Part shown: piece after piece, positions 43,163-52,516 of the stretch | Layout: every line of letters begins with the position of its first letter | Position numbering within the stretch: the stretch's first letter is position 1 | Source: Planococcus wigleyi | GTDB taxonomy: Bacteria; Bacillota; Bacilli; Bacillales_A; Planococcaceae | Direction of reading: 5' to 3' | Length of the DNA: 64,000 nt | NCBI RefSeq assembly: GCF_014836985.1 | Contig: NZ_JACSPU010000001.1 | Location: forward strand, 369,473-433,472 | The notes under the pieces: generated by a model | Databases searched by the model: none | The model's input: the letters and a program-made list of their open reading frames with translations, nothing else | Told to the model about the DNA's origin: nothing | Made by a program: the position numbers and the translations under genes

Positions 43163-43376
43163 TCTTTGGAATTATTGATAACCTACCAGTTTAACAAAAA
43201 TATTCTTGTTAAAATAGATAAATTCTTACTGAATTATTCCTGTACTCTACCAGTTATCCTTGTTGTTTTTACTCATTGCCGCTTGTATATTTTGTTGAAG
43301 CAGTTTCATATTCCGGTGGCGGTCAATTAAAAATCCGAAGACAATGAGTTCAGTAAAATGAGGAGGTATTCAGCAC

Positions 43377-44345
43377 ATGAAAAAAAGAGGATGGGCAATT
43401 ATGGCATTGCTTGTGGTTTTCCTGGTAGCAGCCGGTTTTGCAGGCACAAAAGCAGCCGACGACAAGAAGTCTGTACCAAAAGGGGAACGACATGACATTT
43501 CTGAGATCATTCCATCTAAAGCTAAATGGGAAAAGGTGGTTACAGGAGATGGCGGGTTTATGGAAGGCATCAACTTTGACCGTGACGGCAAGATTTGGAT
43601 GGTCAGCCCCATGTCAGGAGAACTTTTGGCAGTGGAAAATGGAGAAGTCGAATTCGTTAAAGAATATCCAGGTCCGGTAGGAGCGAAGTTCCATAAAGAC
43701 GGCCGCCTGTTCATTACCGATATCAGTGGAGTGATCCACGCATACGATCCGGAAACAGGAGACAGTAAAGTGGTCATCAGCACATATCAAGGAGAACCGT
43801 TAAACGGCTTGAATGACTTGGTATTTGATCAAGATGGTGGCTTGTATTTTACGGAACCCATGGGCTCAAGTGCCACCCATCCAGTCGGACGCGTCTTTTA
43901 TGTTCCAGCGGACAGTAAAGAACCTGAATTATTCGCTGAAAAAATCGCCTATCCGAATGGCGTCGCAATTTCAGCGGATGGATTGCGTGTCTACATATCA
44001 GAATTCGCCAAAAATAGAGTACTTGCTATTCCGGCCAAAAATGCACCACCATCACCTGAAACTCCGTTTATTTTCGGACAGTACGAAGGAGGAATCGGTC
44101 CCGATGGTTTAGCGGTTGATGACAAAGGGAATTTGTATATCGCACATTTCCAGGCTGGTGAAATTGTCGTTCAAGATGCAAGCGGATTTAGTTATGGCAC
44201 AATTCGTCTTCCGGAAGGCGCAGGAACCTTCACAACGAATCTGACATTCCAGGACGGTTATCTGTATGTCACTGAATCCTCCAAAAATGAAGTATGGCGA
44301 ATTCAAGTGAAAGAAAACGGATTGCCATTGTACGGAGCGCAATAA
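43377..44345 (+). CDS. Secreted SMP-30/gluconolactonase-like beta-propeller protein
   Basis: A 322-residue protein. A signal peptide or anchor (residues 5-25, ending GFAGTKAAD) is followed by a six-bladed propeller of the SMP-30 type: 'MEGINFDRDGKIWMVS', 'LNGLNDLVFDQDGGLYFTEP', 'PNGVAISADGLRVYISE' and 'PDGLAVDDKGNLYIAHF' are successive blade motifs, with Glu/Asn/Asp positions that bind calcium in lactonases. It may hydrolyse a sugar lactone or organophosphate outside the membrane; substrate unknown. ATG at 43377 follows AGGAGG. Confidence 0.87.
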   Translation: MKKRGWAIMALLVVFLVAAGFAGTKAADDKKSVPKGERHDISEIIPSKAKWEKVVTGDGGFMEGINFDRDGKIWMVSPMSGELLAVENGEVEFVKEYPGPVGAKFHKDGRLFITDISGVIHAYDPETGDSKVVISTYQGEPLNGLNDLVFDQDGGLYFTEPMGSSATHPVGRVFYVPADSKEPELFAEKIAYPNGVAISADGLRVYISEFAKNRVLAIPAKNAPPSPETPFIFGQYEGGIGPDGLAVDDKGNLYIAHFQAGEIVVQDASGFSYGTIRLPEGAGTFTTNLTFQDGYLYVTESSKNEVWRIQVKENGLPLYGAQ

Positions 44346-44469
44346 AGAATTTCAACCAACGGTGAGTTGCTAATTCTTATCAAAACCGATCAGTAGCTGA
44401 TTCAGAAATGCGTATAACGTAAAGCCGAATAGAAACTGCTGAACAAATTTACGAACCAGAAAAGTAAAA

Positions 44470-44509
44470 GAAACCCGGCATCCTTTCAAAATAAGGTTGC
44501 CGGGTTTCT
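44470..44509. terminator. Bidirectional terminator between SMP-30 and NRDE genes
   Basis: AGAAACCCGGCA and TGCCGGGTTTCT arms between convergent genes. Confidence 0.85.
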
Positions 44510-44530
44510 GTATATTTCAACCGAAATCTG

Positions 44531-45301
44531 TTACTGGGTTTTCTGCTCAATTTTGAATTCAAAAAAACTGTCTTCCTGAAATTTGCCTTTTTCGTAATTT
44601 CGTTCTGCAAAGGTAAGCGTGCCATCATGCGAAAACAAGACTACAGTTGCAGCGCGTGTTCCGTAATCAGGTGTTTGAATGAACATAGGAGACAGCATAC
44701 GTTCCAAATCCAAACCAACTCCAGTGTCTGGAAGATGCGTATCGGGTGCATGTTCCGTATCAGATAGAATGGCGAAAAGCTCTTCCAAATCCGCTTCTTT
44801 GGATTGTGCCATATAAGAAGACAGCTTTTCCTTTCCTTTTGTCACTTTTGGCCAAGGCGTATTAAGAAAATGGTTGCTGAGTCCATGAGTTCCAGGAGGA
44901 ATTTCGTAAGACTCATGCTGAATATTGTTGTAATAAAGCAATCGGTCAGAATCGCCCAAAATAATATTGAACCCAGCGTATTGTGTTGGATCGATGGACG
45001 TTACATAATCTTTAGGAGAATCGGTACTGGCTAAAAAGTTTTTGACTACTGCGCCTCTCGATATGGCGCCTGCTTCGAGATTGGTTGGATCCCGAAAATT
45101 TGTCAAAGCTGCAAAACGTCCATGTTTGGTAACTCCCAGCCATGTGCCCATTCCAGTCAAGTCGCGGCCAGCTAAAATATGGGGCTCGTCATCCCAGAAC
45201 CGGGCAGATGCAGCGGGACGGCCGTAAAACTCGTCTCGATTTGCAGCAACAATCAGTTTGTATTTTGGATGGTTCCGAAACTGTAGGTTGATCAGGCACA
45301 T
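44531..45301 (-). CDS. NRDE-domain protein (TANGO2-like)
   Basis: A 256-residue protein of the NRDE family: 'MCLINLQF', the name-giving 'AANRDEFYGRPA', 'AGRDLTGMGTWLGVTKHGRFAALTNFRDP' (in part) and 'GLSNHFLNTPWPKV'. Eukaryotic TANGO2 is implicated in heme or lipid handling and the bacterial role is unknown. The Cys at position 2 could be an Ntn-type nucleophile after removal of Met. Single gene. Upstream lies a copy of the dispersed repeat described below. Confidence 0.9.
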   Translation of the reverse strand: MCLINLQFRNHPKYKLIVAANRDEFYGRPAASARFWDDEPHILAGRDLTGMGTWLGVTKHGRFAALTNFRDPTNLEAGAISRGAVVKNFLASTDSPKDYVTSIDPTQYAGFNIILGDSDRLLYYNNIQHESYEIPPGTHGLSNHFLNTPWPKVTKGKEKLSSYMAQSKEADLEELFAILSDTEHAPDTHLPDTGVGLDLERMLSPMFIQTPDYGTRAATVVLFSHDGTLTFAERNYEKGKFQEDSFFEFKIEQKTQ

Positions 45302-45328
45302 AACTTATCCCCTTTGTTATTTTTATCC

Positions 45329-45430
45329 GTTAGTAAAGCTTCCGCTGTCCAAAAAGTTCACCAGCCTTAAAAGTCCGATTGGAACAACTTTACTCAATGG
45401 CCAGTGACTGCTGTGTAAAGTTTCTCTCAT
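45329..45430. repeat. Dispersed intergenic repeat, copy C (diverged)
   Basis: This stretch resembles copies A and B near 47.7 kb in the same order and orientation: a GTTAGTAAAGCTTCCGCT start, then CCTTAAAAGTCCGATTGG, TTTACTCAATGG, and AAAGTTTCTCTCAT at the end. The internal stem is partly lost. It lies in the 375-base region between the NRDE gene and the GGDEF gene; nothing else recognisable is in that region. Confidence 0.7.
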
Positions 45431-45676
45431 TATATACAATGAACGGTTGCGTTAACAGAAAGAGGTACCGGCATTTAAAATTATTCTATCAAGAAAATGG
45501 GATGGGTAGAAATTGAAATGAACATTCATCATCTGCAAAATCTATAACGCAGAATGACCTATTTTTTAAGAATGAAATTAGTTCTAAAGTTTTAAATGGA
45601 AGTATTTTCTGCTACACTGTTAAAAGAGTTTTTACTATAGTTGGAGAGCTTAAAGAGGATCAGGAGGATGGACATA

Positions 45677-47347
45677 ATGAACGAAGCGGCTTCATTGTCT
45701 TTTGCACAGGTATTGATGGAAGGCATTAAAGAAATGGTGTTTGTCATAAAAGTGATTGAGCAGGATTCTTTCATTTACGAATTTTTTAATACGGCAGTGA
45801 TGGAAAAAACCTCTTTGACTTCTCTTTCGATTGGCAGGACATTTCATGAAGTCCATTCTTCAAAGCTGGCGAGTTTTTTACAGGAAAAGTATAGGGGAGC
45901 AGTCCAAAACAGACAATGTGTGGTCTATGAAGATTCTTTCTATTCTGCTGGGAAGCAACTATTTTATTCAAAAACCCACCTGACTCCGCTTTTCGATGAG
46001 ACAGGAAAATGTACTCATGTTGTAAGTTTAGTAAAAGATGTAACAGATGAAAAAGCAACTGAATTGAAAAACAATGGAATACGTGAACGCTTGGAAGAAA
46101 ATAGTGCCCGATACAGGGCTTTATACGAAAGCAATGCAGGTGCAATTTTTACAGTGGATTTAAAAGGCGATATTACCGGTGGGAATCCGACAGCCCAACA
46201 GTTAAGTGGCTACTTGATGAAGGAGATAGTTGGAAGAAACTTTGTTGATTTTGTTTTTTCAGAAGACCGACTACTTGCAGAACAGCATTTTCTGGCTGCT
46301 GTCGAGGGTAAATTTAAAGACGCGCGCCTGAACTTCACTTCGAAATCTTCGGAAATTATGGGTTGTTTGATTAAATTTATTCCAATTAGTCCGAAAGGTA
46401 AAATTACTGGCTTTTATATGGTTGTCAAAGATATGACAGAATTGGATAAAGTGGCAAGCCTTTATGAAGCTGGGGAAAAGAACTTTCAGATCATTGCGGA
46501 AAACGTTCATGATGTCATTGTATTGATGGATCATCAAAAAGCTTATCTATATTTGTCTCCTTCTATTGAAAGCATATATGGCTATCAGGCAAGCCACATT
46601 ATCGGCCAAAAGCCATTTTATAATGTCCATCCGGAAGATGTGCCGGCCATAACACTGGCCTTTGATGAAGCCGCAAAGAGCGGTACTACTTATCTGCTGC
46701 AGCTTCGCCTTTTGCATAAAGACAGAGGATGGGTGTGGTCGGAACTAAACGGTACTCCTGTATATGATGAGAAAAAGAGGTTCAAGCACATGGTAATGGT
46801 TGCGCGGGATATCTCCCTGCAAAAAGAATATGAGAATCAACTGATGCATTTTGCTTATTTCGATTCTTTGACTGAACTGCCCAATCGCCGTTTTTTTCAG
46901 GAATATGCAGCAGAGCAAATGGAAATCCATGATAAAACGCAAAAAAGTTTAGCAGTGATGATTCTGGACATTGATGATTTTAAAGAAATCAACGATCAAT
47001 GGGGCCATGAAATTGGTGATGCAGTTATCCAGGAATTTGGTTATCGGTTGAGCACCTGCATCCATAGAGCGAATATGGCTGCCCGTCTGGGTGGGGATGA
47101 GTTTGTGGTTTTAGTAGCAAATGCAGAAGGACAGGAACAAGTGGCTAATGTGGCTGCCAGCATTTATCAAACAATGGAAAAACCTTTTAATGTGAAGGAT
47201 TTATCCTTACAGGTTTCCATCAGTATGGGAATCGCCTTTTCATTGGATGAAAAAATAACAATTTCAGCCATGATGAAACGGGCGGACATGGCCATGTATA
47301 AAGCTAAAAACCAGGAAAAAAATTCATTTCAAGTAAGCCCAACATGA
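45677..47347 (+). CDS. PAS-GGDEF diguanylate cyclase
   Basis: A 556-residue cytoplasmic protein without membrane helices. Three PAS-like sensory domains (about 5-130, 135-260 and 265-385; 'SARYRALYESNAGAIFTVD' and 'NFQIIAENVHDVIVLMD' begin the second and third) precede a GGDEF domain with an intact active loop, RLGGDEF, at about residues 470-476 and 'DSLTELPNRRFF'. It should make cyclic di-GMP. No clear RxxD inhibition site five residues before the GGDEF motif is seen (context CIHRANMAARLGGDEF). Start ATG at 45677 lies nine bases after AGGAGG. No EAL partner in the window. Confidence 0.88.
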   Translation: MNEAASLSFAQVLMEGIKEMVFVIKVIEQDSFIYEFFNTAVMEKTSLTSLSIGRTFHEVHSSKLASFLQEKYRGAVQNRQCVVYEDSFYSAGKQLFYSKTHLTPLFDETGKCTHVVSLVKDVTDEKATELKNNGIRERLEENSARYRALYESNAGAIFTVDLKGDITGGNPTAQQLSGYLMKEIVGRNFVDFVFSEDRLLAEQHFLAAVEGKFKDARLNFTSKSSEIMGCLIKFIPISPKGKITGFYMVVKDMTELDKVASLYEAGEKNFQIIAENVHDVIVLMDHQKAYLYLSPSIESIYGYQASHIIGQKPFYNVHPEDVPAITLAFDEAAKSGTTYLLQLRLLHKDRGWVWSELNGTPVYDEKKRFKHMVMVARDISLQKEYENQLMHFAYFDSLTELPNRRFFQEYAAEQMEIHDKTQKSLAVMILDIDDFKEINDQWGHEIGDAVIQEFGYRLSTCIHRANMAARLGGDEFVVLVANAEGQEQVANVAASIYQTMEKPFNVKDLSLQVSISMGIAFSLDEKITISAMMKRADMAMYKAKNQEKNSFQVSPT

Positions 47348-47371
47348 GCAGCCTTTGCTCATGTTTTTTTA
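47345..47371 (+). terminator. Terminator of the GGDEF gene
   Basis: ATGAGCA/TGCTCAT stem with a five-base loop followed by GTTTTTTT, overlapping the stop codon. The next 270 bases (to 47640) are very AT-rich and contain no gene. Confidence 0.85.
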
Positions 47372-47640
47372 TGATGAAATAATAAAGTAAATTAAGTAAA
47401 ATTATTGGTAAAATTAGTAGATGATAGACAATGTTTGAATTTTCGGAATTAAAATGAGTTTTCTTTTTCTAAGGAAAATGTTATGATTCTGTTAAATCAT
47501 ACATCCTATTAAAAATCCATAAATTGGTTTCTATACTAATTAAATTTACCTTAAGAGATGATACAAACGTGCATAATTAACTATAGATTTGCTGGAGTCG
47601 GCAATGGTCAAGGAATTTATTGATTTATCTCTCTTCTCTG

Positions 47641-47720
47641 TCCACTGGCCGTAAAAGCCCGATTGGATGGACTAACACTCAATGGGGAAAAAACTTCCAC
47701 TGAGTGAAGTTTCTCTTTAC
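47641..47720. repeat. Dispersed intergenic repeat, copy A
   Basis: An 80-base unit starting TCCACTGGCCGTAAAAGCCC and ending AAGTTTCTCTTTAC. It repeats at 47761 with only a handful of differences. Inside, CACTCAATGG and CCACTGAGTG form a stem with one mismatch. Confidence 0.88.
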
Positions 47721-47760
47721 CCCGCATTAACGGTCAGTAAGACTTCCGCTTCGCGAAAGG

Positions 47761-47839
47761 TCTACTGGCCGTAAAAGCCCGATTGGATGGACTAACACTC
47801 AGTGGGGAAAAACTTCCACTGAGTGAAGTTTCTCTTTAC
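47761..47839. repeat. Dispersed intergenic repeat, copy B
   Basis: A 79-base copy, 120 bases after copy A. Here CACTCAGTGG (from about 47797) and CCACTGAGTG form a perfect ten-pair stem with a ten-base loop. The 40-base spacer between A and B (AGTAAGACTTCCGCTTC...) also matches the start of copy C, so the full unit may be about 105-120 bases. It ends 22 bases before the kinase start codon. Confidence 0.88.
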
Positions 47840-47860
47840 TGAATAACTGAGGTGAAAAAG

Positions 47861-50680
47861 ATGAAAGAGTCCTTAATGAAAATTTTTATGGTCATCAGCC
47901 TGATCTGCATATTGGGAATCTCTTTCTTTTTTTACAGCAGTCAATATACAATCGCAGTTGACAGTGAAACAGAAACGATCTATTTGAGTTCTGATGTGGA
48001 TGAACTTTTATTGACGGATGAACTTCGGATTTTAAAAGACTTGGAAGGCGATTTGCGGATTGATGATCTAGTGGTGCCCCCTTACAGTTGGAAGTTTATT
48101 TCAAATGAAGAAGAAGTGCCGAATGGCGGGTTGGCTAAAGATGTGTATTGGTTGAGCTTTACGGTGAAAAGCCAGTCAGAGGATCGGGACTGGTTGCTGG
48201 AATTGGCAAATCCATCTATTGATGAAGCCATTCTTTACTCGCCGGTTCCGACGGGTGAATACACTAGTGAAAAAATTGAAAAAGGCATTTCAAGATCAAC
48301 AGAAACACATCCTCATCATCATTTAATTTTCGACTTGAATTTGTCGGAGGCGGAAGCAAGTACATACTTTTTGCGTGTGGAGTCAAAAGGTGCTAAGTAT
48401 ATGCCATTGACGATTTGGGAACACGGTGCATTTGAAGAGCATTCCCGACAAATCACTGCCTGGATCGGGCTATTCAGCGGAGTAAGCCTCATCTTTTTTT
48501 GGTGCTGCATCCAGTGGTTTCTCAAATATAGACAAAAAAACTTTCTGTATCTCCTGTTGTTGTCTGTGTCATTTATTTTAGTATCTTCAACCTGGTCCAA
48601 TTTCAGTTTTGCCTACATATGGTCAAACTTGGAATGGTGGAACAGACAAACTGTCTCCGTATTGATTGGAGCAGCCAGTATTCTGTTATTGGTTGTTACG
48701 CGTGAACTGTTTGCAGAAAGGCTCAAAGCCTCTCGCTATTTCACTATTATTAAAGCAATGATAGTTTTAGCCTTGTCTTCAATAGTGCTTTCATTCTTTT
48801 TCTATCCCATCGCTGCATTGCTGCTGTATGTAGTGGCTCTTCTGTCTGCCGGTGTTTCTTTTTCAATCGCTTTTTATGCTTGGAACGAAGGGGAACGATA
48901 TGCCGGCCAGTATGCGGTTGCTCAATCTTTTTTGGCAGTGGCTGTTTCAACGGCCTTTTTAACTGCCGCTGCGATTATTCCTTATTTGAATATCCTCCAT
49001 TATGCAATTTATTTCTTTAGTGGAATGGGTCTCTTATATGCAGCTAAGGCATTGCTCGAGAAAGAACATATTGGTTTTAAAAATTTAGGGGAACTGGAGC
49101 GCCAGAAAAATGATCGGCAACAGTTAGAAGCGGAAACGCTGAAACATGCTAATAAGCAAAAAGATGAGCCGTTGGCATATACATCGGCAGGCCTGAAAAT
49201 ACCTCTTGAGGACAGGGATGGAATTGCACGATCCCTTCAAGAAACGACGGAAGGGACAAAGTCTTTTGCAACGGCGAGTCAATTGAATGAATGGGTGACA
49301 AGTGGAGAAAATATGGCACATTTGGTCAATAGCGTTGAGGATCTTTCCAAAAAGAAGAGAGATTCTGAAACGGGGCAAGTTGAAGCAGGTATTAGAGAGC
49401 TTTCTGTTTCCAAATTGGCGGCTTCCATATTGAAACAGCAAGAAACAAAACAGACGTTGAATATCCTTGTTATTGATTCGAAAGAGACCAACCGGTTGGC
49501 ACTTTTGCAGCAATTGGGTTCAGGTGGTTACCGAGGAATTGGCGCAGAAGATGGCCAAACTGCTTTGCGCATATTGGCAGAAAGTGCAGTCGATCTGATT
49601 GTAATGGATGGCAATCTGGACGATGTAACAAGTGACGAGTTATGCCGACAGATCCGCAGCGACTTTACATTGACGGAGTTGCCGATTTTGATGTTATCGG
49701 ATGAAGATGGACTAGGTAAGAAAAAGGATGCTTTCAAAGCGGGTGCCAACGATTTTCTGGTGAAGCCTTGTGACAAAGAAGAGTTTATGCTGCGTGTTGA
49801 GACATTGGCGAATATGCGCAGACTGACACAGGAAATGGCCAACTTGAATCATTTTCTGGAACGCAATGTCCAGGAAAGGTCAATGGCATTGGAAGTCACC
49901 AATAAAAATTTACTGACAGTCAATGATGAAATTCAGGAAATTGAGAAATCCAGAAACGAAATGCTGTCTGCAATTTCACATGAACTGGGTACACCCATTA
50001 CACTGATCCACAGTTATATCCAAGCGGTTAAGGAAAGTTTGATTGAAGAAAACAATCCGCGCTATTTGGATATGATCCATAAAAAACTATTGCTTCTGGA
50101 ACGCCTGACAGAAGATCTTGTAGAGCTGACGAAATACAAGTCTGGCAATATGACCTTGCGATTCGAGCAACATGAACTGCAGCCATGGACAGAACGGCTC
50201 GTCGATTCGTTGGAATCTGATGTCATTCAAAGCGGACGGGAATTCAAATTCCGCGGCACAGAAAATCCGGATGGAATTAATCAAGCTTATCTTGCGATCG
50301 ACTTGGACCGGATTGATCAGGTCATTTCCAATATTCTCTGGAATGCCGTTAAGCATACGTCTTCAGAAGAAGGGCGGATTGAGCTGTCTCTGGAGCTGCT
50401 TGCCCAAAACAATAATCATGCTTTATTGGCTGAAGAGGATTTTGATGGAGAACTTGTTATTCGGATTTCTGATAACGGTCGGGGCATCAAGAAAGAGGCA
50501 TTGCCGCATATATTTGACCGGTTTTACAAAATCGATAGTTCCACGAGCTATAAGGGGAGCGGGCTTGGGCTCGCAATTGCTAAAGAAATCATTTTGGCCC
50601 ATAAAGGGCAGATATGGGCGGACAGCAAAGAAGGCAAAGGGAGTGTTCTGATTATTGTATTGCCGCTGGTTCTGCATTAA
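47861..50680 (+). CDS. 7TMR-DISM hybrid sensor histidine kinase with internal receiver
   Basis: A 939-residue sensor. Layout: N-terminal helix; an extracellular 7TMR-DISMED2-type domain about 50-180 ('YWLSFTVKSQSEDRDWLLELANP' region); seven membrane helices about 200-400; a charged linker; a receiver domain about 532-650 with phospho-acceptor Asp about 583 (VMDGNLDD) and Lys in 'LVKPCD'; then HisKA with His about 707 (ISHELGTPITLIHSY) and an ATPase domain ('GRGIKKEALPHIFDRFYKID', 'GSGLGLAIAKEII'). The receiver lies before, not after, the kinase core. ATG at 47861 has GAGGTG six bases upstream. Paired with the next gene. Confidence 0.9.
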   Translation: MKESLMKIFMVISLICILGISFFFYSSQYTIAVDSETETIYLSSDVDELLLTDELRILKDLEGDLRIDDLVVPPYSWKFISNEEEVPNGGLAKDVYWLSFTVKSQSEDRDWLLELANPSIDEAILYSPVPTGEYTSEKIEKGISRSTETHPHHHLIFDLNLSEAEASTYFLRVESKGAKYMPLTIWEHGAFEEHSRQITAWIGLFSGVSLIFFWCCIQWFLKYRQKNFLYLLLLSVSFILVSSTWSNFSFAYIWSNLEWWNRQTVSVLIGAASILLLVVTRELFAERLKASRYFTIIKAMIVLALSSIVLSFFFYPIAALLLYVVALLSAGVSFSIAFYAWNEGERYAGQYAVAQSFLAVAVSTAFLTAAAIIPYLNILHYAIYFFSGMGLLYAAKALLEKEHIGFKNLGELERQKNDRQQLEAETLKHANKQKDEPLAYTSAGLKIPLEDRDGIARSLQETTEGTKSFATASQLNEWVTSGENMAHLVNSVEDLSKKKRDSETGQVEAGIRELSVSKLAASILKQQETKQTLNILVIDSKETNRLALLQQLGSGGYRGIGAEDGQTALRILAESAVDLIVMDGNLDDVTSDELCRQIRSDFTLTELPILMLSDEDGLGKKKDAFKAGANDFLVKPCDKEEFMLRVETLANMRRLTQEMANLNHFLERNVQERSMALEVTNKNLLTVNDEIQEIEKSRNEMLSAISHELGTPITLIHSYIQAVKESLIEENNPRYLDMIHKKLLLLERLTEDLVELTKYKSGNMTLRFEQHELQPWTERLVDSLESDVIQSGREFKFRGTENPDGINQAYLAIDLDRIDQVISNILWNAVKHTSSEEGRIELSLELLAQNNNHALLAEEDFDGELVIRISDNGRGIKKEALPHIFDRFYKIDSSTSYKGSGLGLAIAKEIILAHKGQIWADSKEGKGSVLIIVLPLVLH

Positions 50681-50698
50681 CGAACAGGAGGAAAACAG

Positions 50699-51394
50699 AT
50701 GACTGCTGCTACAGTGTTGATTGTCGAGGATGATGAAGGAATACGCGAATTGATGCGATTGTTCTTGCTGAAGAAAGGGTATGGCGTCATTCAGGCTGAA
50801 AATGGTCTACAGGCTTTGGATATGCTGGAAAGCGAGAGGCCGGACCTGATTTTACTGGACGTGGAAATGCCGGGCATGAATGGTTTGGAAGTATGTGAGA
50901 AAATCCGCTTGAAAACGACTTTGCCGATTTTGTTCGTCAGCTATCGTAAAGAGCTGGTCTATAAAATTCAGGGATTGGAAGCGGGCGGCGACGATTACAT
51001 CACCAAGCCGTTTGATTTCAACGAACTGGAAGCCCGTATACGTGCCATTCTGCGAAGAAACGGCTGGAAGAACGATGAGGAAGACGGGCTGACAATCCTG
51101 AAATATAAAGATCTGCATATTCATGTGGATGCGCGCGAATTGTATATAGAAGGGGCTCAGGTAAAGCTCTACCATAAAGAATTTCAATTGCTGCTGCTAT
51201 TGGCCCAAACGCCAAACCGTGTATGGACGGCAGAGCAGTTATATGACCAGGTATGGGGCTATTATTCAGAAGGTGATGTGCAGACAGTCAAAGTCCATAT
51301 CAGCAACTTGAGGAGAAAGATTGAGAAAGATCCTGCTAACCCGGTTTATATCCAGACGGTTAGAGGGTTCGGCTACAAATTCATATGGGAATGA
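50699..51394 (+). CDS. OmpR-family response regulator
   Basis: A 231-residue regulator: receiver domain with 'VEDDEGIRELM', phospho-acceptor in 'LILLDVEMPGMNG', and 'GGDDYITKPFD'; then a winged-helix DNA-binding domain ('LYHKEFQLLLLLAQTPNRVWTAEQL', 'VHISNLRRKIE', 'IQTVRGFGYKF'). Where most family members have 'LTA' the receiver has 'LFVSYRKE', a mild variation. It follows the hybrid kinase by 18 bases and is its obvious partner; the exopolysaccharide-like operon directly downstream is a candidate target. Confidence 0.92.
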   Translation: MTAATVLIVEDDEGIRELMRLFLLKKGYGVIQAENGLQALDMLESERPDLILLDVEMPGMNGLEVCEKIRLKTTLPILFVSYRKELVYKIQGLEAGGDDYITKPFDFNELEARIRAILRRNGWKNDEEDGLTILKYKDLHIHVDARELYIEGAQVKLYHKEFQLLLLLAQTPNRVWTAEQLYDQVWGYYSEGDVQTVKVHISNLRRKIEKDPANPVYIQTVRGFGYKFIWE

Positions 51395-51429
51395 AAAGCA
51401 TTCGGCTGTTACTGGCTGAATGCTTTTTA
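51395..51429 (+). terminator. Terminator of the kinase-regulator operon
   Basis: AAAAGCATTCGGC and GCTGAATGCTTTTT arms. The following 300 bases up to 51727 hold no gene; they are strongly AT-rich (many T4-T6 runs) and probably contain the promoter of the next operon, though no consensus hexamer pair was convincing. Confidence 0.82.
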
Positions 51430-51727
51430 TTTTGCCGTTTAAGTGGCAGGGGCAAAGAGCGTTAATTTGTTGGCTGCAACAGTACAATGGCTTTTAAGTT
51501 ATTTTATAGTCTTTTAAGCCTTATTTAAAATAGTGCCCTGTGATTAATAACCTGGTTTATTCCCTTATTTATTATTTTACTGATTATTGATTATCTGAAT
51601 TGGTTCTTAATGCCTTTATTTTTTAAAGTTTTCTCTTTTATTAGAATTTTTAGATTACTTAACTTGTTTTTAACCTTCGAGTTTTACGATGAAAATAACA
51701 AAGGATAAACCTTAGGAGGATTTGATT

Positions 51728-52516
51728 ATGGAAAGCACATTCAATTTGAATAAATTCCTGAAAGCAATGGCAAAAAGAAAAATGTTGATCATCCTAGTAA
51801 CACTGGCTTTTATTGTTATTAGTGCGGTTGCCAGTTATACCGTGATGAAACCGGTCTATCAGGCGACAACGCAGATTTTAATCAACCAAAACACAGCAAG
51901 CAGCCAGGATTTCGATAGTCTGGATATCGACACCAATCTTCAATTGATCGGAACCTATAATGTCATTATCAAAAGCCCGGCGATTCTAGCCAATGTCATC
52001 GAGGAGTTACAGTTGAAAGATACGATTTCCTCCTTAACGGAACGCATTACGGTCAATAACATCGAAAGCTCACAAGTCGTTACCTTATCAGTGGAAGATT
52101 CTTCGATGGAACAGGCTGTGTTGATTGCGAATACAACAGCACAGGTCTTCCAAAAGGAAATCCAAACGATGATGAATGTGGACAACGTCAGTGTTCTTGC
52201 TGCAGCAGAAGCTGCTGCAAACCCAAAACCGATTCGCCCGGACCCTGTTTTTAACATGGCAATCGGAGCGGTGGCCGGACTGGTTTTCGGTATGGCCATC
52301 ACGCTGATCCTGGATCAATTGAATACAACGGTCCGAACAGAAGAAGATATTGAAGAAATCCAGGGGCTTCAAGTTTTGGGGATTGTCAGTCCTGTAGACA
52401 GCAATTTGAAAATGGAAAAACCATTAAATCTATCAGAGAGATTGGAGAAGGATATACATGCGGGCAATGAACAAGACAAAAAGGTTAATGCCGCGAAAAT
52501 TGGTGGCTCGTACTAA
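51728..52516 (+). CDS. Wzz/YveK-type polysaccharide co-polymerase and kinase activator
   Basis: A 262-residue membrane adaptor. Two helices (residues about 20-40 and 175-198) flank an extracellular Wzz domain ('YQATTQILINQN', 'SPAILANVIEEL'); 'PIRPDPVFNMAIGAVAGLVFG' with the Pro-rich stretch before helix 2 is characteristic. The cytoplasmic tail normally activates the partner tyrosine kinase, whose gene overlaps its last 59 bases. ATG at 51728 follows AGGAGG. In Bacillales such modulators (TkmA, YveK/EpsA, CapA) belong to capsule or exopolysaccharide loci. Confidence 0.9.
   Translation: MESTFNLNKFLKAMAKRKMLIILVTLAFIVISAVASYTVMKPVYQATTQILINQNTASSQDFDSLDIDTNLQLIGTYNVIIKSPAILANVIEELQLKDTISSLTERITVNNIESSQVVTLSVEDSSMEQAVLIANTTAQVFQKEIQTMMNVDNVSVLAAAEAAANPKPIRPDPVFNMAIGAVAGLVFGMAITLILDQLNTTVRTEEDIEEIQGLQVLGIVSPVDSNLKMEKPLNLSERLEKDIHAGNEQDKKVNAAKIGGSY

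Noticed and set aside
47641-47839. Direct repeats considered as a CRISPR array
   Set aside because: Only two adjacent units of about 80 bases with one 40-base spacer, an internal stem and no cas genes; not CRISPR-like.
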